64,000 nucleotides of DNA from Mikania micrantha. Taxonomy: Eukaryota > Streptophyta > Magnoliopsida > Asterales > Asteraceae. Below, one piece after another: positions 1 to 11,780 of this stretch (within the stretch, counting starts at the first letter, position 1; each line of letters begins with the position of its first letter). Made by a program: the position numbers and the translations under genes. The DNA lies in contig CM018681.1 of assembly GCA_009363875.1 (NCBI GenBank), positions 43,835,510 to 43,899,509 of the forward strand, in the 5' to 3' direction. The notes under the pieces are model-generated. The model searched no databases. It was not told the DNA's origin and saw nothing but the letters and a program-made list of their open reading frames with translations.

Positions 1-1130
1 GATTTATGGGATTACTTTAAGTTGTTGACCGATAACATGTTTTATGTATCAAAAGTATGCTTAGTGACACATTATGTGAATTAACCGATTATATAATATG
101 ATATTGTGCATCGCATCAAATTTGACTCGTTGACCCAATAGAAAATTTTATGCGTATAAGTATCCTTACAGGTTGACGATTATGTGAATTGCCAATTTTA
201 TTGCATCAAATTGACTAGTCGACCCGTTAACAACTTTTATGCAGCAATAGTACCATGCCTGGCTTAGTCGTTATATATACAACCACTTTTATTGTTTTAA
301 TTTGACTTGTTGACCTAATATAAAATTTTATTTATGAAGGGTATGCTTACTAAATGATCCATTATCGGAAAATAACCAAAAACATTTCATTGTGTCAAAT
401 TCTGCACACGGATAATAATTGTACAGATATGTACACACAATGCACACATACATTTTTAACCATGCCAAAAATTGATCAATATCCCAAATTCTGCACTTTT
501 AAAAAAGACTGCACACGTATAACTATGCATTGTACACATACAATTTATAAAATGACCAAAACATATCACCATTTGAAATTCTACACACCTACAAAACCTG
601 CACACTACACAAAATTCATAGTACGCAAGCTACACACATAATTCACACACACCGCAAATTTCCTGCACACATACAAAAACTGCATACACCAGCCACCTAC
701 AGGTCCACACTATATAGGCTGCAGCTCCCCCCTGCGCATGTCATCCCCAACAGCCACTACAGTACCCATCTCCCAAACAGACACCCTTTTCCCATCTTGC
801 AAACTACTGTAGCAGCACCCAGTATTCTTCCAAATCATCCAAGTGCAGCATATAAGAGAATTATTTGGAGAAACAAAATAATGTCATTTGACCAAAGTAG
901 GAAACCTCAATAAAGCACAAACCTTCATACCCTTATACATGGCCATCCCCATTTTATATTGCATTAACTTGGCTAGTTAACCCGTGTCAATCTAACTTTG
1001 AATTTTTGACCCATTATCAAGTTTTATGCGTAAAATTGAAGTTAATGGTTGGCCAATTATGTGAAATGCCATTTTTACTGCATTAATTTGATTTTTGACC
1101 CATTAGCTAGCTTTACGCCTCAAAGTATAA
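1..1130. repeat. Diverged 90-bp repeat units with CA-rich tract
   Basis: This stretch has no credible gene. Units of about 90 bp can be seen, for example about 110-199, each with a 'catcaaatttgac' start, a TTGACCC core, a 'ttttatgc' stretch and a 'gccattttatt'-like end. They align with the half-monomers of the adjacent array but are much more diverged. Between about 380 and 720 the units give way to a CACACATA/TGCACA-rich tract followed by 'ctgcgcatgtc' and 'cagccac' motifs. The same tract and motifs recur at about 50040-50200, so both belong to one repeat family. The short open frame at 354-641 is only the translated CA-rich tract. Confidence 0.7.
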
Positions 1131-3081
1131 TTTTTTTATTTCATAAATTTTACTTGTTGACCCATTATGTATTTATATGCATAAAAATATATAAAATGGT
1201 CGACCTGATATAAGAAACTTCAATTTTAGTTCACCAATTCTAATTATGGGTTTATATACCTTAAACTATACAGCCGGTTGACCGATCTCTTGATCTGCCA
1301 TTTTTATTGCATAAATTTGACGCTTCAACCCAACATGTGTTTATATGCTTGAAACTATGGAAAATGGTTGACCCATTAAAAGAACCTTCATTTTTAGTTC
1401 ATAAATTTGATGTGTTGACCAATGATGGGTTTATATGTGCAAAACTATACAAACTTGATGAACCCATCACTTGAACTGGCATTTTTATTGCATAAATTTA
1501 ACATTTTGACCCAACATGTGTTTATATGCGTGAAACTATGCAAAATGGTTAACCCATTATAAGAACCTTCATTTTTAGTTCATAAATTTGACGTGTTGAC
1601 CAATTATGGGTTTGTATGTGTAAAACTATACAAACCGGTTGACCGATCGCTTGAACTGCCATTTTTATTGCATAAATTTGACGTTTTGACCCAACATGTA
1701 TTTATATGCATGAAACTATGCAAAATGGTTGACCCATTATGAGAACCTTCATTTTTAGTTCATAAATTTGACGTGTACAAAATGGTTGACCCATCACTTG
1801 AGCTGGCATTATTATTGCATAAATTTGAAGTTTTGACCAATTATGTGTTTATATTCATAAAAATATGCAAAATGGTCGACCTGTTATCAAATTTTTATTT
1901 CATTAATTCCAATTATGGGTTTATATACCTTAAACTATAGAAACCGGTTGACCGATCGCTTGAACTGCCATTTTTATTGCATAAATTTGACGTTTTGACC
2001 CAACATGTATTTATATGCATGAAACTATGCAAAATTGTTGACCCATTATGAGAACCTTCATTTTTAGTTCATAAATTTGACGTGTTGACCAATTATGGGT
2101 TTATATGTGAAATTATACAAACTGGTTGACCCATCACTTGAGCTGGCATTATTATTGCATAAATTTGATGTTTTGACAAATTATATGTTTATATTCATAA
2201 AAATATGCAAAATGGTCCACCTGTTATGATAACCTTCATTTTTAGTTCATTAATTTCAATGATGGGTTTATATACCTTAAACCATACAAACCGGTTGACC
2301 GATCGCATGAACTGCCATTTTTATTGCATAAATTTGACATTTTGACCCAACATATGTTTATATTCATGAAACTATTCAAAATGGTTTACCCATTATGAGA
2401 ACCTTCATTTTTAGTTCATAAATTTGACGTGTTGACCAATTATGGTTTGATATGTGTAAAACTATACAAACTGGATGACTGATCGCTTGAACTGCCATTT
2501 TTTTTGCATAAATTTGACGTTTTGACTCAACATGTGTTTATATGCATGAAACTATGAAAAATGGTTGACCCATTATGAGAACCTTCATATTTAGTTCATA
2601 AATTTGACGTGTTTATCAATTATTATACCTTCAACTATACAAACCGGTTGACCGATTGTTTGACCTGCCATTTTTATTGCATAAATTTGACGTTTTGACC
2701 CAACATGTGTTTATATGCGTGAGACTATGCAGAATGGTTGACCCATTAAGAGAAACTTCATTTTTAGTTCATAAATTTGACGTGTTGACCAATTATTATA
2801 CCTTTAACTATACAAACCAGTTGACCGATCGCTTGAACTGCCATTTTTATTGCATACATTTGACGTTTTGACCCAACATTTGTTTATATGCGTGAAACTA
2901 TGCAAAATGGTTGACGCATTATGAGAAACTTCATTTTTAGTTCATAAATTTGACGAGTTGACCAATTATTATACCTTAAACTATACAAACCAGTTGACCG
3001 AGCGCTTGAACTTCCATTTTTATTGCATAAATTTGACGTTTAAACCCAACATGTATTTATACGCATGAAACTATGCAAAAT
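1131..3081. repeat. Satellite-like array, 180-bp dimers of a 90-bp unit
   Basis: Tandem monomers recur about every 170-182 bp; the motif 'ttttgacccaacatg' or a variant lies near 1500, 1681, 1991, 2339, 2518, 2690 and 2863. Each monomer is two 90-bp halves. One half contains 'gacccaacatg' and 'gaaactatgcaaaatgg'; the other contains 'gaccaattatggg' and 'aaaactatacaaac'. By hand alignment the halves agree at about 69 of 90 positions. Some monomers are shortened (about 150-160 bp near 1750-1990). The array stops at the AAAAT target duplication (3077-3081) of the Tekay complex and continues at 40870. Confidence 0.85.
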
Positions 3082-6000
3082 TGTCACACCCCGAGCCGGC
3101 GCGCTGGATCGACTTTCCCGTCGGGCGGAAAGTTCTCATGGCGCGATATCGTTTAATAATCAAATTGATCAGATTGTTTACATAGCACATGTTACATAAA
3201 TGAGAAATGCTAACATGACAATGAAATAGAATTACAAAGTTAAATTACATTGTTTCCTCATAATTTAACTAAGTAAATCTAATCAAAAGAATCAGTGAGT
3301 TTATATCTTGTAACTGTACAAGATATACAAAAGATGATTCATTGTTTTGTCATCCAAAAGTATGCAACACCAAAGAGTAGCTAGGCCTTCTTAAAGTCCA
3401 CTAGCTATGTCCCTGTATGTCTAGTGACTAAACATGTTCGTCACCTGAGAAAACATGCATTTAAACAAAGTCAACACTAGGTTGGTGAGTTCATAAATTT
3501 GATAATTGAAAACCTTGAATTGTTCGCATACACAATCACAATGTCATACATGTTACTTGTACGTTGTTTGATTCACCTGTTCACACAATGGCCTCTCCAT
3601 TGTTATATTCACAAGTATTATTTCATCCTATTAGTTATGCTTATAAATAGGGCATATGTAGAGGAACAAGCCCTAGCCAACATTCCACCACATAACTAGT
3701 AAAACTTCACATCACTTGCAATAAAACTATAGATACCCATTTTCATTTCACTTGTTCACCCCATTTGATATCCACCCTTTGTATCATATGTAGAATAATA
3801 TAATAAGAGGGGTGTAGTTATCAAACCGAAGTATTGATAAACCCTCGATGTGTAAAGGAAAACTGATTGCTCTAATCTGATCCTTATTATTATTCCATTT
3901 CTTGTGGAGTTAACTGTTAATCACTTTTAAAGATAAGAGTGTTAGTTAACCAATTGTTATATGTTCTCAACTTGAAGTGCATAGAGCCTAAAAGGAATCC
4001 ATTGCAATCCTCACATAATCAGATTACAATGCATCCAATTTACCTCTACCACTTTATATTACCGTAGGCCTCATCGAAAGGGTTACTAGTAATACGACAT
4101 GAGAGAAAATAAATTCTTTAGTCTACTAGTCAACAGGAAACGATGGATTAATTACAATTTCACTGCAGATTAATATCACCATGTGTCGTTTACCAGACCC
4201 TGACTGTTCGTCACCCTGTCACTGGTCATACGTTACCGGCCAAATGATAATACGATCAACATACTAGCCCTACAAGCTAGAGGTTTATCAAACCTATGGT
4301 ACCACTATGCTATCGTCGATTTAGTCACGTCAAACTAACTGGTCAGCGATTCGTGAAAGGGACTTACAATGATCAACTTGAATACATGGCACATGATTGA
4401 AATGATATAGTGCAGACAGTTCAATAGTAATCAGTTGTATTGTGTTCATCAATGTTGTTTGTTTCCATTGTTGTGTATTCTCGTTGTTGTTAACAAAGGT
4501 AAATAAGAACTTGTCTTATTACATTATGTTAATTGTTGTATGAATGATGTTGTTATCATGAAGTTACCTTATCATGATTATCATTCCTTGTTGTTCCATA
4601 TAGTCACCCTGTTGTCACTAAGATGTGGAAAGAACTAGTCTTACTACACTTAGTCGACTCAGGTGGTAGATGATACTTGTTTCATGTTATCTTGTAATAT
4701 GTGTCGAGTGTAAGTTAAGTGTTATAAGCACTTGTCTTATAACACTTCATTAACTCTGATGTTGAATGATATTATGAAGATATGTTATCTTCATATCATT
4801 CATATGTTTTTTTGTTGTTGTTGTCATCATGTTCACCTGTGATTATCTCAATGTTTGTTCTTGTAAGAATAACTAAGCTCTATAAGATAGATCTTACAAC
4901 TAAGCTATTCTATTGTGTTGATGATTTATGAAATTATATTATCATATTCATCTTATTTGTTCCTGTCATATCATGATCATACAAGCATGCATACAATGCT
5001 AAACGATAATAAGTCAAGCAATATTATCTAAGTCAAAGTATAAGCAGTATGTTAAACTAAAACTTTTAAATAAATAAAAGTTAAGCATGTTTCTCAGCCC
5101 CGAGAGTTTAAAATCTGTTAAGATTAGAAAGGGGGCGTATGAACTCACCTTGTAATAGTTGTAGTTGACTTAGTCCAAACAAGAATGCACGCGCCCTTTG
5201 TTGTACTTGTAGTAGTTTTTCACGATCCTGTATTGATTTCACGATGTTTGTAACTTATAAGTATATGTTGTGAATGATTTGTGTGGGTGTACGTGTTAGC
5301 CCTAAAGTTGGCTAACACACGTAAGTCCCGGTGATCATTCGGTCCTTGGTTCAATTGTCATAAATTGTTATTACTAGATGTCTTTATGTTCTGTGTTTAT
5401 CCTTAATTCACTCTTGGAAACTTATAATCCTTGTCAACATATGTTAATCATTTGTTTTGATATGAGGCTTAGCAAATAAACCCAAGAATAAACTTAGGTA
5501 GTAACCCTTGTATAAACTTGATGTTTTGAGATTGTCAAGTTCCTTAGATCAAAATCATGACCACCTTTGTAGTATTAGATTTCCAATCTATACATTTTAT
5601 TATGTTACGTTGTTTAAGTGTTTGTCCAAAATCTTGATTTTGAGTGGACCAATTGAATGGGCCGGACCAAGGCATATGGGCCGAATGATATACTTGGGCC
5701 GAGGCAGTGAATGTGGGCTGTATAATTGTGCCAAATGTATGTATGTGGGCCAACTAAATCACTTGGGCCGAAAGCATGGACAGGTTTCGAACAATGGTGT
5801 TGGGCCTGAATAAATGTTGTTGGGCCGAGATAGTGTCATGGACTGTATGATGCTATTGGGCCGAATGAAAAGTGGGCCTAGTGTTTACTGGGTCGAATGC
5901 AATGAGTTGGGCCGATTGTTCTTTCAACCGAATGGAATTTGCTTAAGCCGAATGGGATGCTTGTTCGAATGAAATGGCTGAACAACAGAATGGGTCCCGA

Positions 6001-7381
6001 TCGAATAGGTGGTCGAATGAGTCATGGTTCTGGCCGAATGTAGTTCCAGCGAATGGTAGGCTGAATGAAAGCTTAGACACCGAATGAAGCATCCACGAAT
6101 GAGGCTCCTTCAGCCCAAAGTGTTTCGGTCGTGTATGTGATGCTATTCGGCTCCCATTCGGCCGAAAGGAGCTATTCGACTAGCTGTGGATCTGGGTCGA
6201 CAAGGTGATTCCAACCCGGTTCCTAGTCATGATACTTGATGGTTTGAGGTGTTGGTGTACACAAGAACCATTTTCAGATGATTAAAGCTCGAGGGGGAAA
6301 GGTTTGCAACCAGTTTTAGATGAATGGTCGGCTAAGGGTGAAAACCCTAGTTTTCGTGATGTTCAAGCTTTATTACCTCGATTTCAGATGGATTTGGCTC
6401 TAGATCGATTGTACTTTCGTGTAGAGGGGATCAAGATCTTCGTTTAGGCTCAAGCATCACTCAATTTCATCCAGAAATGAGTGAGTTATGGTGGATTGAA
6501 GCTCAAATTCTCAGAGAGAGAATGGGTGCCGGATCTAGGGTTTTAGAGAGAGGGAGAAGCGAGAAATAAGGAAAGTGGCCTCATTTAGAGTATTTATACT
6601 CCGGGGGTGTTCGGGTTCGTTTTTGTTTCTCGATTCGCGTCTTCATTGCGTTTCCGGAACGTTACGCGCGTGTTCTTACGGATTTAAATAAAAGAATTTG
6701 TTTTTAATATTTTAAAGGTGGCTATTCCAAGTAAATGTTTTATATTTATTTTCTTAAATTATTTTCGTTCGAACTGTCTATCGGTTTCATTTCATCAGAT
6801 CGCGTCACCTTCGCGCGTATTCGTTCGAATCGTCACCCGAACGAACACGACGTTGGTTTCACTTTCTGATTCTTGTTTTCTACTTTTCAATCATCATTTC
6901 AGAACGTTAAACTCACAGTTATGTTTGTGTGAATCTTCACCCACGCAAACACACTGTCAGTTCGTTATTCTGAAATAACACTGAAATTGTGTTTTGAATT
7001 ATGTTTCCTCACTGACGGACTCAACTAAACTTCATGTTTTCACATTGTTTTCGTACTGATTTATTGGCCATCTGATTCCTGTCATCTATGGATATCAGAT
7101 CGCAAACGAAATGTTCTTGTTGTTTACTTGTACACTGTTGTTTCTCTTGATTCGTTGTATTAATTGTACTTAGGTTTTCACCTAAATACTTACAACTGTT
7201 GTTTATCGTGAGTTGTTATACTTACGGTATTTAAGTTTTCACTTAAATACGTACAACTGTTTCTTGTTTTTCTGAGTCCTGTTATCACAAACACTGCTCA
7301 TGCATTGTATTTACACACAGTAAATAGTGAAAGTACACATACCGTACAGACTTGCCGGACGATCATGTACTGGATGTCACA
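3082..7381 (-). repeat. Left LTR (element 3' LTR), 4.3 kb
   Basis: This LTR runs from TGTCACACCCCGAGCC to TGGATGTCACA and is followed at once by the polypurine tract, so in the minus orientation it is the 3' LTR. Large parts are nearly identical to 32696-40869 after removing the solo LTR there; the first 160 bp differ at about ten positions. It contains a block of 'gggccgaatg' repeats (about 5650-6180) and a TATAAATA box at 6591-6598. Open frames inside it (for example 5508-5813 and 6718-6978) recur only because the LTR recurs and show no protein family features. Confidence 0.85.
6591..6598 (-). promoter_or_regulatory. TATA box of left Tekay LTR
   Basis: The plus strand reads TATTTATA, which is TATAAATA on the minus strand, in the orientation of the element. 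The minus-strand sequence after it is a CT-rich, CTCTCT-containing stretch typical of a plant core promoter. The same box is at 15211-15218 and 40081-40088 in the other LTR copies. Confidence 0.55.
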
Positions 7382-7396
7382 GTCTCCCCTTGTTAA
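7382..7396 (-). other. Polypurine tract, first internal domain
   Basis: Minus strand AACAAGGGGAGAC lies directly against the LTR end TGTGACATCC. This is the expected plus-strand priming site. A short CG-GGA-CG inverted repeat lies just upstream of it in the element sense. Confidence 0.7.
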
Positions 7397-8527
7397 AGAA
7401 ATTTCGTCCCGAAGTGTAAGCATCTTTGTCGGGCACTACATCTTCTAACAGATGGGGATACTTTGTCTTCAAGTTGTCCTCGCGTTCCCAGATAAATTTT
7501 GGTCCACGCTTGGAGTTCCATCGAACCTTTACAATAGGGATACGGCTTCGTTTCGGTCTCTTGACTTCACGTTCCTTGATCTCTACAGGTTCTTCAATGA
7601 AATTTAACTGTTCATCAACTTGTATCTCTTCCAACGATATGATCAATGATTCATCAGCGAGACATCTCTTGAGGTTTGATACGTGAAATACATCGTGTAC
7701 TCCGCTGAGTTCATCAGGGAGTTCGAGTCTGTATGCCACATGACCTATACGTTGAATGATCTCAAACTGTCCGACATACCTTGGTGCTAGTTTGCCTTTT
7801 GCCCCAAAACGAACCACGCCTTTCCATGGGGACACTTTCAACATGACTCGGTCACCCACTTGGAATTCCAAAGGCTTTCGCCATTTGTCTGCGTAACTCT
7901 TTTGGCGGCTACGTGTTTCTTGTAATCTCTGTGGTATCTGGGCTATCCTATCAGTAGTTTCCTGAATAAGTTCGGCCCAGTGATTCTGTTGTCACCCATT
8001 TCGGTCCAACAAATTGGAGACCGACATTATCTACCAAATAGTGCTTCAAACGGAGCACATCCGATGCTGCTGTGGTAGCTGTTGTTGTAGGAGAACTAAA
8101 TGAGTGGTAAATGTTTATCCCAACTTCCACCGAAGTCTAGAATGCATGTTCTCAACATATCCTCTAGGGTTTGAATCGTTCGCTCGCTTTGTCCATCCGT
8201 TTGTGGATGGTAAGCGGTGCTCAAGTTAACACTTGTCCCTAAGGATAGTTGCAATGACTGCCAGAACCGCGATGTAAATCGACTGTCCCGGTCAGAAATA
8301 ATAGACAATGGCACTCTGTGTCGTACTACTATTTCATCAACGTAGAGTCTTGCTCGCTTTTCCATCTTGTAGTTCTCTCTGATCGGCAAGAAATGTTCGG
8401 ACTTGGTCAATCGATCAATGATGACCCAAATAGAATCGTGTCCGCTGGAAGTACGGGGTAGCTTGGTAATAAAATAAATAGCTATTTGTTCCCACTTCCA
8501 TTGTGGTATCTCCGGTTCTTCCAGCAA
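7397..8527 (-). pseudogene. Tekay integrase core and chromodomain, copy 1
   Basis: This minus-strand remnant encodes the integrase that would insert element DNA into the chromosome, followed by a targeting chromodomain. The core block (8096-8527) shows SDRDSRF (second Asp) and QTDGQSERTIQTLED (Glu). The first catalytic Asp is missing: the family motif MDFITKLPRT reads IYFITKLPRT. The C-terminal block (7377-7871) has the GPY/F-type region near PRYVGQFEI, FHVSNLKRCL, and a chromodomain-like tail with VKVRWNSKRGPKFIWERED, a residue pattern typical of Tekay group II chromodomains. The two blocks lie in different frames with damage around 7900-8090. The last frame reads through the polypurine tract into the LTR. 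It cannot make an active integrase. Confidence 0.85.
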
Positions 8528-9419
8528 ACCTGACGGTTTCTGGTGTTCGGCTTTGACCTTGGCACATGTGATGCATTTGCCAACATAAGTGGCAACATCT
8601 TTTCTTCATACCCAGCCACCAATAAAATGACCTAAGATCTTGGTACATCTTATCAGCACCAGGATGAGCAGAGTAACGTGTCTTGTGTGCCTCGTCAAGT
8701 ATGAGTGTTCGAAGTTCATCTACTGCCGGAATCCAAACTCGATCCCGAAAATAGATAACTCCATCTTGTTTTCTCTCAAAATGTTTCTCAGCTCCACAAT
8801 CGAGCTCGTCTTTCAGATTGTCTCTTGCCATTGCTTCTTGTTGTGCTCGTATGATTTGTTCTCTAAGACTTGTTTGCACAGTCATTCCCATTACTCTTAT
8901 GCGCAAGGGTTTGACTCTTTCCTTCCGACTCAAAGCGTCTGCGACAACATTCGCTTTGCCCGGATGGTATTTGATCACACAATCGTAATCGTTCAGAAGC
9001 TCAACCCATCGTCGCTCAACCCAACGTCTCTATCTCATGTTAAGCTCCTTCTGGTCAAATATGTGCTCTAAACTCTTGTGATCTGTGATAGTGCTTTTGG
9101 TACCATACAGGTGATGTCTCAAAATCTTTAAAGCAAAGACAACAGCTCCAAGTTCTAAGTCATGTGTTGTGTAGTTCTTCTCGTGTATCATCAACTCTCG
9201 TGAGGCGTAAGCAATGACTTTGTCTCGTTGCATTAACACACATCCGAGTCCCTGATGAGAAGCATCACAGTATACTACAAAGTCATCACTGTCTTCTGGG
9301 AGTGTTAGAATTGGAGCATTGCACAATCTTTGTTTCAGTGTTTGAAATGCCCCTTCTTGTTTATGTGTCCAAACGAATGGTTCACTCTTCTGTGTGAGTT
9401 TGGTGAGAGGCAAGGCTAT
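8528..9419 (-). pseudogene. Tekay RNase H and integrase zinc finger, copy 1
   Basis: The RNase H block (9030-9413) shows FVVYCDASHQGLGCVLMQ and the THDLELGAVVFALK helix. The next block (within 8415-8978) shows the conserved KYHPGKANVVADALSRK segment and then a damaged H2C2 finger (HKTRYSAHPGADKMY, later Cys residues out of frame). Between them a stop follows LNMR and RRWVE is repeated, consistent with a short local duplication. An in-frame TAG at 9420-9422 separates RNase H from RT, which is in the same frame. A frameshift near 8600 disrupts the finger. This is a decayed internal part of the Tekay complex. Confidence 0.8.
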
Positions 9420-10266
9420 CTAAGACAAATTCGAAATGAATCTCCTGTAATAACCCGCCAATCCCAAGAATGATCTGATCTCTGTCGGTGTTGTGGGCAC
9501 ATCGCAGTTCTTGATTGCTTCAATTTTGGCAGGATCCACGTGAATACCATTACTTTTAATCACGTGACCCAAGAACTGAACTTCTGTTAACCAAACTTCA
9601 CACTTGGAGAATTTGGCATAAAGTCGTTCTTCTTTCAGGAGTTCCAAGACTGTCCTGAGATGTTGTTCATGTTCGTTCTTGCTTCTTGAATAGATCAGTA
9701 TATCATCAATAAAGACAATAACAAATTGATCTGAATACGGCTTGCACACCCTGTTCATTAAATCCATGAACACTATCGGTGCGTTCGTCAGTCCGAATGC
9801 CATCACCATGAATTCGTAGTGACCATATCGGGTACGAAAGGACGTCTTGGGTATGTCTTCTTCTTGAATTCGGAGCTGGTGATAACCTGAATACAGGTCT
9901 ATCTTTGAGAAGTACTGAGCTCCTTGTAACTGATCTAACAAATCATCAATCCTCGGTAACGGGTACCGATTCTTGATGGTGAGTTTGTTGAGCTCTCTGT
10001 AATCGATGCACATTCTGAAGGATCCATCTTTCTTTTTGACAAAAAGAACCGGAGCTCCCCACGGTGAGAAACTCGGTCGAATGAACCCTTTGTCGAGTAG
10101 CTCTTGTAATTGGTTGGACAGTTCCTGCATTTCTGATGGTCAAGTCTAGAAGGAGACTTCGCCACAGGAATCGCTCCCGGAATCAGATCAATTCGAAACT
10201 GCACCGAGCTCTCGGGTGGCAGTCCCGGTAAATCATCTGGAAACACGTCCGCATAGTCTTTCATAG
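9420..10266 (-). pseudogene. Tekay reverse transcriptase, copy 1 (truncated)
   Basis: Reverse transcriptase copies element RNA into DNA. This block shows the motif order of Ty3/gypsy RT: PSFSPWGAPVLFVKKKDGS, CIDYRELNKLTIKNRYPLPR, KIDLYSGYHQLR, and the catalytic FIDDILIYS, intact in this copy. It ends with FLGLAGYYRRFISNLS before an in-frame TAG. Upstream, the linker to protease (PVAKSP, DDLPGLPPESSVQFRIDL) is in another frame because one base is missing near 10140 relative to the second copy at about 30630. Homology stops at about 10257-10266, where sequence jumps into LTR. Protease and gag of this copy are gone. Confidence 0.85.
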
Positions 10267-11159
10267 TCTTTCTGGCCGAATGTAGTTCCAGCGAATGGTA
10301 GGCTGAATGAAAGCTTAGACACCGAATGAAGCATCCACGAATGAGGCTCCTTCGGCCCAAAGTGTTTCGGTCGTGTGTGTGATGCTATTCGGCTCCCATT
10401 CGGCCGAAAGGAGCTATTCGACTAGCTGTGGATCTGGGTCGACTAGGTGATTCCATCCCGGTTCCTAGCCATGATACTTGGTGGTTTGAGATGTTGGTGT
10501 ACACAAGAACCATTTTCAGAGGATTAGAGCTCGAGGGGGAAAGGTTTGCAACCAGTTTTAGATGAATGGTCAGCTATGGGTGAAAACCCTAGTTTTCATG
10601 ATGTTCAAGCTTCATTACCTCGATTTCAGATGGATTTGGCTCTAGATCGGTTTTACTTTCATGTAGATGGGATCAAGATCAGGCTCACGAATCACTCAAT
10701 GTCACACTCCGAGCCGGCGGGCCGGATCGTATGTCCCGTCGGGCGGAAGGTTCCCGGGGCGCGATATCAGAAGTGATAATCGTGATGATCAGATTGTTTA
10801 CATATCATCAATGTTAAGAATAACTAAAGCATCTTGACATTAAACTAGAGTTTACAAAGTTAAATCTCAATTGTCATCGTTTGATAATTTAACTAAGTAA
10901 ATCTAACAAATGAATCATAAGTCTACTATCTTGTAATCGTACAAGATATCAAAAGTGATTCAAAGTAGTCAACAAAATATGTGCTTCCCAAAAACTACTA
11001 GGTCCTCTAACTGGCATCCTAGCATGCATTCCTGAAACCTTAGCTTAATCTCGTACATCACCTGAGAAAGCATGAAAGAAAACAAAGTCAACACAATGGT
11101 TGGTGAGTTCATGTAGTTTAGTTATTGAAAAATAGCTTTTGCGAACCCTTCTAAGTAGC

Positions 11160-11780
11160 AAACTTAACCTCATTAACATCACCTGTAATATCCAGTTCGG
11201 TATGCTTATATATAGGGCATACGAAAGGGTCGAGCCTACAACCCGCCCAGACGCCATCCCGCCACATACTAAACCACGTATGACATTGTTGTTAATGATA
11301 ATTAAGAATCTTACCTACCATTCAATTCCATTTCAAAAGAATAGCCGATTACAAATCTTTTAGGTAACAATCCTAATCTCATTAACATCACCTGTATCAT
11401 CCAACTCGGTATGCTTATATATAGAGCATACGAAAGGGTCGAGCCTACAACCCGCCCAGATGCCATTCCACCACATACTAAGCCACATAGGACATTGTTG
11501 TTAATGATAATTAAGCGTCTTACCTATTATCCAGTTTCATTCCCAGTCTAGTCTCAAACATTTCATTTAGAAGTCTAAAATCATGTGTACATTAGCATTT
11601 ACCCATCTCTTCGGTAACAACCTTAACCTCATTAACATCACATGTATCATCCAACTCGGTATGCTTATGTATAGGGCACACGAAAGGGTCGAGCCTACAA
11701 CCCGCCCAGACGCCATCCCACCACATACTAAGCCACATAGGACATTATTGTTAATGATAATTAAGCGTCTTACCTACCAC
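11160..11780. repeat. Three diverged ~150-bp repeats within solo LTR
   Basis: The sequence 'cgaaagggtcgagcctacaa' occurs at about 11222, 11431 and 11681. Each lies in a longer module beginning with 'cctcattaacatcac' and ending with 'gttaatgataattaag'. Spacing is about 209 and 250 bp, with unrelated spacer between modules. No coding potential is evident. Confidence 0.75.

Noticed and set aside
354..641. Cys/Thr-rich 95-residue protein
   Set aside because: Translated CACACATA-type repeat tract; similar frames occur in the matching tracts at 48077-48351 and 49330-49728.
5508..5813. 101-residue protein conserved at 35291-35596
   Set aside because: Both lie at the same place in two copies of one LTR and consist partly of 'gggccgaatg' repeats.
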